This document shows, piece by piece, positions 41,184 through 64,000 of a stretch of DNA of 64,000 nucleotides. The DNA is taken from positions 10,154,512 through 10,218,511 of the forward strand of contig NC_086370.1 of the NCBI RefSeq assembly GCF_036324505.1, written 5' to 3'. The stretch's first letter is position 1. Each line of letters begins with the position of its first letter. This DNA is from Eleginops maclovinus. Its lineage: Eukaryota; Chordata; Actinopteri; Perciformes; Eleginopidae. The notes under the pieces were generated by a model. The model was not told where the DNA came from. It ran no database searches and worked only from the letters and a program-made list of their open reading frames with translations. The translations under genes and the position numbers were made by a program.

Positions 41184-44100
41184 TGTTGAATAAAATAGAG
41201 CTTATGTATACGTGGACATGTGACTATGACGGTGGTGGGGGGTATGATTAGGCACACACAGCTGCCGTACTTATCTCTGATTGTATCTAAAGTGTGTGTT
41301 TGACCCTCCCGAAAGGTTAAGATGTGGGTAGTTAAATGGCACAGAAAGATTTTGAACTTGATGGCGTTCCCCACAGCTTCACCTTGCCTCCTTTTTGAGG
41401 TTCCTTGTCAATTGTTTGAACTTTTATATTTGCTTTTTCGGAATGTGCTCGCAATGCCCCCCAGATTACACATGCTATTCCACAGTAGCTGTTTTTCAGA
41501 CAGTGTTCTGTGCACTACATAAAAAGTAAGCCTGAAGGAAATACTGCAGGATGAAGTGTGAATGTGAGCCTCAGCTGACAGCCCCTTGAACGTGTTTCTC
41601 CCCCTCGGTGGGCAGTGTAGAAAACCTTACCAAGCGTGACAATAACAGAATGCCAGAACATGGATTGGGCCAAATGAGCTGTGAACGCAAACAAAGTAGC
41701 AAATTTGTTCTGTGGCGTTTGGGTGGACATGTGTACCCTCAGCATGTTAAATACTGCACACAGTACTACTGACAGGCAGGCAGGCAGGAAAAAGGAAGAA
41801 TAATTAAGGAGAGATAAAAGACAAGACACTGAGACAGAAGGTAAAGAAAACAAAACAAAGCGGTAATGACCATGTCAGCCCAAGGATGTGTATGTTAATC
41901 TCTGTAGCGCTTTGTAAGCGTTTGTGTGGGAATGATATTGGTCTGGAGCCCACCTGAGATTAGTCATGCCTTATGGTACATTTTTGGAAGCATTAGCCCC
42001 ACCAGTGAGATGAATGTTCTGTTTAGTTATCTCCCTGAGAATGCAGCAGGTTTTGTTTAGGTCTGTTTATAACTTCATATCAACTCAGAATTATTACTAT
42101 ACATTTGTGTCTGACATATGTTTGGGTGTGTCTAATAATACGTGTCCTATGCATGCTGTTGGCGGAGCAGGCTGGATGCCTGCCTGTACTGTCTCTGCAA
42201 TCCTGAGCCCGGCGCAGCTGTTAAATGTTTTATTTACTGAGCCTTGATGTGATAAGAGCCGAGTGTTTGTGAATGTCTGTCTGAGGACGTCAGCCTGCCT
42301 CTGTGAGTGTGTGTGCATGCTTCTTCTAAGTGCTGATTGGTCATTTGGCATCCATCCCCCAACACGTAAATGGACTCTTAGAGAAACTCAGGATGGTCAT
42401 AAACATAAGAATGCGATGGCAAAGCTAATCTGAAAGGCAACAAAACAATCCTAATAATGCACAACTCTTTTCAATTGTTCCGCTGGGCTATTCCACAAAT
42501 GGATTTTCAAACTTTTTATTATGTTGCTGTTTAGCTAAGAGCCTCACGTTTTTTGTAGGCCTGGACTGTTGTGTTCACAATAATGTTTTACTCCCTCTCC
42601 TCCACCATGTGAGACTGATGCAGACTAGTTAAGGAATCATAAGAGCCAAACTGCATGGAAAATGGATCGCTGTTGGGTAGCTTGTTAATTCCCTGACGTG
42701 CCTCCTGAGGTGAATCGCTCCGGATGCAGACGCTGCCTTTGATCATTCAAAGAGAATGTCGCAGCAAGGTCTGCACTGGCACCCAACAGATGGTCATTAA
42801 ATCATGCGTTTTATTTTACTGGCACATTCCTGCAAGATCTGTGTGCTTTTATTGCTGCCATTTAGGATAGTAACCACGCTGATTAGAAGCATGCAGAAGA
42901 TTTTTCTGAGTATGCCAATAGATCTGATGGAGAAACAATGTGCATACTAACATGGCATTAATTCCAACTTAACATAGTTTCCTCTTGCAGTATTTATTTA
43001 CTCCCATAGCACACAGGGGTATACAGTAGACGTTAGACAAGATTATTATTGATTACCGCAGGTACTCAAAAGTACTTTAGTATTAGTTTATAACTCTTTC
43101 TGTGCAGTGTAATGTGGTCTCCTCGGAGAATTGACACAGACTCAATGCCATCGAACCCTGCAATACCTAGATCATCATTTGGGCAATAATGGCAGATTTC
43201 TCACCTCCAGTCAACTGTGCTCCAAACGCTTGTTAATCTTAGTGTCAGTCAGCGTCATTGAGACAGAAATACCTAATTAACTTTGCATGGTTGGCTTCTA
43301 AGAAGAACAGGAAATTTAGCCTAATGATATATGTCATTTGGTAGGCCTTTACATTTTCTGACCTACAGCGACTACCTCAGTAACGCAAGAAACAAATGAT
43401 CAAATCTCTTAAATGGATTAGGACTTGGGTCTGTGGTCATAGAAAGGAAAAGCTTGAGAGTACAAGTATTACAGGTGATAATGAGAAAATGTAGATATGA
43501 AGACGAAACAATTTGTATCCCATCCACAAATTGAGCTATTGAATTTGATGATTTGTTTTAAGGATCAAATTCCTGTGGGTTTCTTCCCTATAAAGCTGTT
43601 TACTTGTTTCAATCTGCCTCTACAATTCATGGCAAAGTAGAACTCAGACATCTCATCACTTTTTTTAAATATGTGATTAAAAATATTTAGCATTAGCATC
43701 TTGTAACTATGTTTTATAATCTGTATTTATCTGTTTATGTTCTTCTCATCTGAAGGCGGCTAAATGTGTGCCTTACTCCTTTAAGCTGTGCCAGTTTGAA
43801 TAAGCATTCATTTGCATCAAATGTAAATCTTTATTGCATTACAAACTGCTGCAAACAAATGTTCTAAGGAGAACACCCACACAAACTCCCACCTTAAATC
43901 ATATCGTTGTTATTTTGTATAAGTATTGAGCTGCACCATATACCCTTTGAAACTCTTATACATTAACGGGCTGGATGAGGGACAAAGGCTGTGTATAATA
44001 TTGGCATGGGGGCCAAAGTTCCTGACATGGCAATTTGCTGCCTTTTCTTTTGGGTGAGTAGTGACAATAGGCTGCTGTGCACTCATTCGGGTCCCCGTGT

Positions 44101-45961
44101 ACGGCAGTGTGAAAGCAGCTTGGCTTTTTGCCCCTAGGGTCAGTGAAGGGATCTCAAACACCCCAACTGATGAGTGCTAATCTGGCCTCCTCTGCAAACA
44201 GAGGGCTTTCTCTGTAACCTTCAAGCCGTATAACGCAATTTACAGAGGTGGCAGGGGGTCGGGGGGGGGGGGACCATGATGTCAACAACATGGGGGAGGG
44301 GTTTCAGGCAGTACACAACATTCAGTCAGAGCATTTACATTTTCAACGATAACATGATTTCAGGAAATGTGGATGTAAATGACAACCCTTTGCCTCCCTA
44401 TTTTTCTGGTCAGGGAATTATCTGGATTTATTTATTGGGTCATAAACTTTTATATATTCGTTTAAAAGGACCCAGAAAGGGAATGTTCTAGTAGCTCATG
44501 CAGTCCGATATTACAGCCCTGTACTGAACACCATTTGGAAATCTCATCCAAATTTGTTTCTCTAGTTGTTTGTAAACCATAATAAAGATGTTTCTTATCT
44601 CTATGGTAATCGTTGGGTTTGTAGCCTGTATCAGCGCTGTATAGAATTACAGTTTATACTTTTAACTCCTATTATGAAAATATATGTATACATATATGAA
44701 TGTAGAATAACAATAGAATTACCAATTGAAATGACTTTAAATGCGAGTGCTTCTAAAAACTGTTTATATATGTTCTGTAATGAATCTCCATTCTTATTTT
44801 ATTTTACAATATATCTGTAATGGATATGGCCTTTATACATTTGTTTTATTTAAATGCAACCTAGTTGTTTTGAAAAGGCACTAATAGAGATGATAATGTT
44901 CATGTTTTAGGTGTTACAATAGTGTTGCGGACAGATAAGTGTTTGTCTTTGGCTTTCTAACTGTTTTGGTGAGGGATTTGTTTTAACTCCTATTTTGATA
45001 TTGATGGAACTGCCTACACCGGTATATATCTGTTAGGACTTACACTCCCCTCATGCAGCTAATACTGAAGTTGATTAAAGAATTCAAATGGTCCATTTAA
45101 CCCCTAACGCTGGCGAGCCCTACCTGTGCGAGAGTGCCATTACTTTGCAGTCATTTCTGCAGGCAGCAGATCGAATTGATCCCCTCTCAGCCATCAGGAA
45201 GTTTTAGTGCTGCTATGTGTGTGCTCAAAGCCCAGTTTAATAAAGCCAACCGGTCACGAGCCGTTAAGGCAGATGAGAACAATAAATAAACAGACCTGTT
45301 CAGTCTTCCCTCCTTTCTCACACTTCCTTTACCGGCCAACCAAACGTTTGATGTGCAGCGAGTCCAAAAGCTAGTGCTTAACCCCTCAGTGTTAGGATAA
45401 CATGGCATGGTGCCCAACCTTTAACACCTTTAACTCGCTCTTGTGAAACAAATTCATGTCATATTAATACAAAAAAATATTTGTATGTAAAATGGCATGC
45501 TGTATCAAACATCAACATTTTTATTGTTACGCATGAGCAGGGTGGTAGGAATGTTTTATGAGACTGCTGCCACAACACGGGCCATCAGCAAGGCAGATTG
45601 ATGCTGAGGGGCCTGGCCGATGGAGATAGACTTTATCTGCAGCAGGCTGGGATATGAAATCTAATCACATGAGTGCCAGGTGAGAAAGTGCAGCCACAGA
45701 TGAGCCACCAACGCACACCATCACACTTGTATTCAACAAATGCTGAGGAATTTCTCTCTGCAGAGTTATACAGGCGATAAGACTGCCTCAGACATGAACT
45801 CTCTCGCTCCTCAGATCTGTCTTTCAGGAAGAGCAAAGAGAAATAGAATGAAAGACGGTGCAAGAAATTATTACAGGGAGAAGGGCTATATGGCGGTTAG
45901 CTATGGACAATATTTATTAAAAATAATACTTTAAAAACTATCCGTAGCCCAAAATAATAAA
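41184..45961. other. Noncoding stretch, no gene recognised
   Basis: No supported gene. Small simple repeats include (CAGG)4 at 41773-41788, a G12 run at 44261-44272 and an 18-bp perfect AT palindrome at 44680-44697. Blocks near 45085-45280 and 45540-45700 are GC-balanced and could be regulatory. Nothing more can be assigned. Confidence 0.55.
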
Positions 45962-45963
45962 TA

Positions 45964-46125
45964 CAGTGGGGCAAAAAAGTATTTTGTCAGCCACCAATTG
46001 TGCAAGTTCTCCCATTTAAAAAGATGAGAGAGGCCTGTAATTTTCATCATAGGTATACCTCAACTATGAGAGACAAAATGAGAAAAAAAATCCAGGAAAT
46101 CACATTGTAGGATTTTTAAAGAATT
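45964..46125 (+). repeat. Left terminal inverted repeat of Tc1 element
   Basis: About 162 bases matching the reverse complement of 47406-47568. The visible differences are TATTTTGTCAG here against TATTTAGTCAG, a one- to two-base change in the run before ATCATAGG, and CCAGGAAATC against CCAGAAAATC. Long inverted repeats of this kind carry transposase binding sites near the outer and inner ends in fish Tc1-like elements; I did not locate the individual direct repeats. Confidence 0.93.
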
Positions 46126-46277
46126 AATTGGTAAATTCCTCGGTAAAATAAGTATTTGGTCACCTACAAACAAGCAAGATTTCTGGCTCTCACAGACCTG
46201 TAACTTCTTCTTTAAGAGGCTCCTCTGGCCTCCACTCGTTACCTGTATTAATGGCACCTTTTTGAACTCGTTATCAG

Positions 46278-46285
46278 TATAAAAG
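46278..46285 (+). promoter_or_regulatory. TATA box of the transposase gene
   Basis: TATAAAAG lies 44 bases upstream of the transposase ATG, between the left terminal repeat and the reading frame. Position and sequence fit the internal promoter of a Tc1-like element. It gives a very short untranslated leader. Confidence 0.5.
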
Positions 46286-46328
46286 ACACCTGTCCACAAC
46301 CTCAAACAGTCATACTCCAAACTCCACT

Positions 46329-47352
46329 ATGGCCAAGACCAAAGAGCTGTCAAAGGAGACCAGAGACAAAATTGTAGACCTGCACCAGGCTGGGAAAACT
46401 GAATCTGCAATAGGTAAGCAGCTTGGTGTGAAGAAATCAACTGTGGGAGCAATTATTAGAAAATGGAAGACATACAAGACCACTGCTAATCTCCCTCGAT
46501 CTGGGGCTCCACGCAAGATCTCACCCCGTGGGGTCAAAATGATCACAAGAACGGTGAGCAAAAATCCCAGAATCACACGGGGGGACCTAGTGAATGACCT
46601 GCAGAGAGCTGGGACCAAAGTAACAGAGGCTACCATCAGTAACACACTACGCCGCCAGGGACTTAAATCCTGCAGTTCCAGACGTGTCCCCCTGCTTAAG
46701 CCAGTACATGTCCAGGCCCGTCTGAAGTTTGCTAGAGGGCATTTGGATGATCCAGAAGAGGATTGGGAGAATGTCATATGGTCAGATGAAACCAAAATAG
46801 AACTTTTTGGTAAAAACTCAACTCGTCGTTTTTGGAGGAGAAAGAATGCAGAGTTGCATCCAAAGAACACCATACCTACTGTGAAGCATGGGGGTGGAAA
46901 CCTCATGCTTTGGGGCTGTTTTTCTGCAAAGGGACCAGGACGACTGATCCGTGGAAAGGAAAGAATGAATGGGGCCATGTATCGTGAGATTTTGAGTGAA
47001 AACCTCCTTCCATCAGCAAGGGCACTGAAGATGAAGCGTGGCTGGGTCTTTCAGCATGACAATGATCCCAAACACACCGCCAGAGCAACGAAGGAGTGGC
47101 TTCGTAAGAAGCATTTCAAGGTCCTGGAGTGGCCTAGCCCGGTCTCCAGATTTCAACCCCATAGAAAATCTTTGGAGGGAGTTGAAAGTCCGTGTTGCCC
47201 AGCGACAGCCCCAAAACATCACTGCTTTAGAGGAGATCTGCATGGTGGAATGGGCCAAAATACCAGCAACAGTGTGTGGAAACCTTGTGAAGACTTACAG
47301 AAAACGTTTGACCTCTGTCATTGCCAACAAAGGGTATATAACAAAGTATTGA
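46329..47352 (+). pseudogene. Tc1-like transposase, one frameshift
   Basis: DDE transposase that would cut and paste the surrounding element at TA sites in the nucleus. From the ATG, an N-terminal paired-like helix-turn-helix region (about residues 1-115) contains the linker [12 protein letters not shown]. The catalytic part shows [11 protein letters not shown] with the first Asp at residue 153, a glycine-rich [13 protein letters not shown] at 187-198, and [10 protein letters not shown] with the second Asp at 244; both positions equal those in Sleeping Beauty transposase. After EWPS (residue 270, about 47138-47143) one extra base shifts the frame. The expected NPIENLW motif with the catalytic Glu and the C-terminus ending in ITKY continue in the next frame to a TGA at 47350-47352. 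The span is 1024 bases, which is 340 codons plus stop plus one base. In the unshifted frame, an altered tail runs on to 47357 and lacks the Glu, so the product should be inactive. Confidence 0.95.
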
Positions 47353-47401
47353 GATGAACTTTTGTTATTGACCAAATACTTATTTTCCACAATCATTTGA
47401 A

Positions 47402-47407
47402 AATAAA
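47402..47407 (+). terminator. Possible poly(A) signal of transposase
   Basis: AATAAA about 50 bases after the transposase stop, at the inner edge of the right terminal repeat. It could serve as the polyadenylation signal for the transposon transcript. No other signal sits closer to the stop. Confidence 0.35.
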
Positions 47408-47568
47408 TTCTTTAAAAATCCTACAATGTGATTTTCTGGATTTTTTTTCTCATTTTGTCTCTCATAGTTGAGGTATACCTATGATAAAAAATTACAGGCC
47501 TCTCTCATCTTTTTAAATGGGAGAACTTGCACAATTGGTGGCTGACTAAATACTTTTTTGCCCCACTG
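47406..47568 (-). repeat. Right terminal inverted repeat of Tc1 element
   Basis: About 163 bases, the inverse of 45964-46125 with roughly four differences. It ends TTTTTTGCCCCACTG directly before the TA target duplication at 47569-47570. Confidence 0.93.
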
Positions 47569-47570
47569 TA

Positions 47571-48477
47571 TACTTAGCCTTTTCTGCATTGTTTATTCTC
47601 CACACTGATTGAAACCTGGTAATTCATTTTCCTCTATTTGCTCGGCTGCAGTGAGTGGCTTTTACAATCACAATGCTATGGAAGATAAGTAAGTTACCAA
47701 ACACATTTCATTGTTGAATAATGGATTTTTATTTTGCATACTACATCCTTCCAACACACACAAAAACCCCTATACATGCGTTAACCCAAGGTTCACCCAC
47801 AGCTCAGCAACACTGCAGCTGCTTCAGTCCTCTGCTCTTCAGCTGCTTCCACAAACACCAGCAAAGAGATTTTTGTTCCTTCCCTTATATTTTTTGATTT
47901 AAACAATGGAGAGGATTTCTGTTTTTCAAATCACCTGCCTGCTGTGCAACATTTAGATTTTTAAGACACCATAGAACCAAGGAGGTACTTTTTAAAAAGT
48001 ATTTCAGTCAATAAAGCGCATAATCCTGCATTGGAAACATATTTATTAGGCTAAAGTGTTTGGTTATCTTTAATCATCTACCAGTGTAGCGTTCTAGTTT
48101 CTGGTAGTAGTCTGAGTAGCATTCTCTAATCAAATGTAGCAAGCTTTGGTTGATTACAGGCATTTGCACAAATGTAGTCTCATAACACATCGGCTATCTG
48201 GAGACTATTTGTCTTTTTATAAGTTGAAGTTAGCTTGCAAGGGAATGCTTGTGAAGCAAGGTTGTGAATCATCTCTTGATTATAACTCAATTTCAGTTGT
48301 TAAGCTGACTGTAAACAATGAGCAGCACATGGAAGAGGAAGTCTTTGCCAGATATCATAGCTACACCGGAAACCCTTTAAATATTGGCTCTTGCCGCCTG
48401 AGGCTTTACCTTATCAGAGCAACGGTCCATGTGTACCCAGATTGGCTGTTGGGTAACTGACTGTTACAGTGCATATA
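47571..48477. other. Noncoding stretch between two transposons
   Basis: No gene recognised. AT-rich single-copy DNA separates the Tc1-like element from the small deleted element that follows. The frame at 48146-48460 (104 codons) has no domain. Confidence 0.5.
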
Positions 48478-48682
48478 CAGCCCCGGAAAAAATGAAAGGG
48501 CCACTTCAGCATTATCATTTTCTCTTGTTTTATTATTTATAGGTAGGCCTTTGAGTTAAAAGTGTTAGATTTTATTGTATTCTACAAACTACTGACAACA
48601 TTTCTCTGTGTTGAAATTCAACAGACACTGGAGACATGTAGAGATAAATATTTGGAGTGGCCTCTTTTTTTCCGGAAGTGTG
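48478..48682. mobile_element. 205-bp internally deleted Tc1/mariner-type element
   Basis: The left end reads CAGCCCCGGAAAAAATGAAA then GGGCCACTT; the right end reads AGTGGCCTCTTTTTTTCCGG then AAGTGTG. These are imperfect inverses of each other, and TA dinucleotides flank both sides (48476-48477, 48683-48684). The interior keeps TTTATAGGTAGGCCTTTGAG and ACTACTGACAACATTTCTC, which I recall from the left part of a widespread fish Tc1/mariner-type family with CTCTGGAAAAAA ends. All transposase sequence is gone, so this is a MITE-like remnant. It is older than the 45964 element, judging by terminal mismatches. Family naming is from memory and unverified. Confidence 0.75.
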
Positions 48683-48684
48683 TA

Positions 48685-56562
<7,878 letters not shown>

Positions 56563-56938
56563 GGGGCGGCAGTGGCTCAGTCAGTAGGGACTTGGTCTTG
56601 GGACCGTAGGGTCGCCGTTTCACGTCCCGTCGGACCAAAACAAATATGGATTGAGCTGGTAGCTGGAGAGGTGCCAGTTCACCTCCTAGGCCACTGCCGA
56701 GGTGCCCTTGAGCAAGGCACCTAACCTCTATCTGCTCCCTTGGTGCCGGGTACCTGGCTGCCTCTCTGCTCTGCCACCTCTCCTCTGCATGTGGTTGTGT
56801 GTGCATGCATTTCCTCTGTGTTTGTGCATGTATATCCTCTGTGTGTATAATGTGTGTCAACACAACAGAGTAGAGAGAGCAATTTCCCTGTAAGGGATTA
56901 ATAAAGTATGTCTTCTTCTTCTGTCTTCTTCTTCTTTT
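56563..56938 (+). mobile_element. tRNA-derived SINE, apparently full length
   Basis: The head (from GGGGCGGCAGTGGCTCAGTC) carries an RNA polymerase III A-box-like TGGCTCAGTCAGTAGGG at 56573-56589 and a decayed B-box-like GTTTCACGTCC at 56617-56627. The body holds CCCTTGAGCAAGGCAC at 56705-56720, a hallmark of common fish repeats, followed by a TG-rich region. It ends CAATTTCCCTGTAAGGG and ATTAATAAAGTAT, then a (TCT)n/(CTT)n tail to 56938. The 3' end shares its motif order with the truncated copy at 10857-10967, consistent with borrowing a LINE tail for reverse transcription. No target duplication was identified. Short frames inside it are not genes. Confidence 0.82.

Positions 56939-64000
<7,062 letters not shown>

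Larger units (their letters stand above)
45964..47568 (+). mobile_element. Tc1-like DNA transposon, full length (1605 bp)
   Basis: The element begins CAGTGGGGCAAAAAAGTA and ends with its inverse TTTTTTGCCCCACTG, and is flanked on both sides by the TA target duplication (45962-45963 and 47569-47570) characteristic of Tc1/mariner elements. Terminal inverted repeats of about 162 bp enclose a single intronless transposase reading frame on the plus strand. Length, repeat layout and protein match the fish Tc1-like group that includes Sleeping Beauty-type elements. The two terminal repeats differ at only about four positions, so the insertion is young. The transposase has one frameshift, so this copy is probably not autonomous but could be mobilised in trans because both ends are intact. 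Confidence 0.97.

Noticed and set aside
44680..44697. 18-bp perfect palindrome ATATATGTATACATATAT
   Set aside because: Alternating AT sequence of this kind arises readily by chance in AT-rich DNA and has no loop or context that suggests function.
46310..46978. 222-codon open frame on the minus strand
   Set aside because: It is exactly antisense to the Tc1 transposase and has no domain of its own; its openness follows from the codon bias of the sense gene.

Overview
This window looks like noncoding nuclear DNA from a ray-finned (teleost) fish. The evidence is a full-length Tc1-type DNA transposon of the fish kind, a tRNA-headed fish SINE, a shrunken second Tc1/mariner-type element, and three very long pure (GT)n/(CA)n microsatellites. 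Long, moderately AT-rich single-copy DNA shows no bacterial-style gene packing. I found no host protein-coding exon that I can defend. Open reading frames are short, mostly 60-150 codons, and have no recognisable domains; the only real protein-coding sequence is the transposase of the mobile element. The stretch is therefore an intergenic desert or the inside of a very large intron; the sequence alone does not say which.

Layout. 1-10856: single-copy noncoding DNA. 10857-10967: truncated SINE/LINE-type 3' tail on the minus strand. 10968-28357: noncoding, with several GC-balanced, low-repeat blocks that look like conserved regulatory DNA. 28358-28935: probable interspersed repeat ending in a hairpin-capable segment. 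28936-38998: noncoding, with the most regulatory-looking blocks (around 34.0-35.2 kb and 36.1-36.6 kb). 39006-41183: a near-perfect 103-bp inverted duplication whose arms lie about 2 kb apart and enclose a 210-bp (GT)n tract. 45964-47568: Tc1-like transposon with long terminal inverted repeats, TA target duplication and a transposase broken by one single-base insertion. 48478-48682: 205-bp internally deleted Tc1/mariner-type element. 49925-49967: perfect-stem hairpin. 50679-50787: (CA)n. 56563-56938: tRNA-derived SINE. 60462-60677: (TG)n. The rest is unassigned.

No set of host genes works together here. The mobile elements are independent insertions. The most unusual structure is the inverted duplication at 39.0/41.1 kb: two clean 102-103 bp copies that differ by a single-base indel, with no obvious transposon hallmarks. 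No convincing new multi-gene system is present. Statements that blocks are conserved or regulatory are inferences from composition and motif content and need cross-species alignment.
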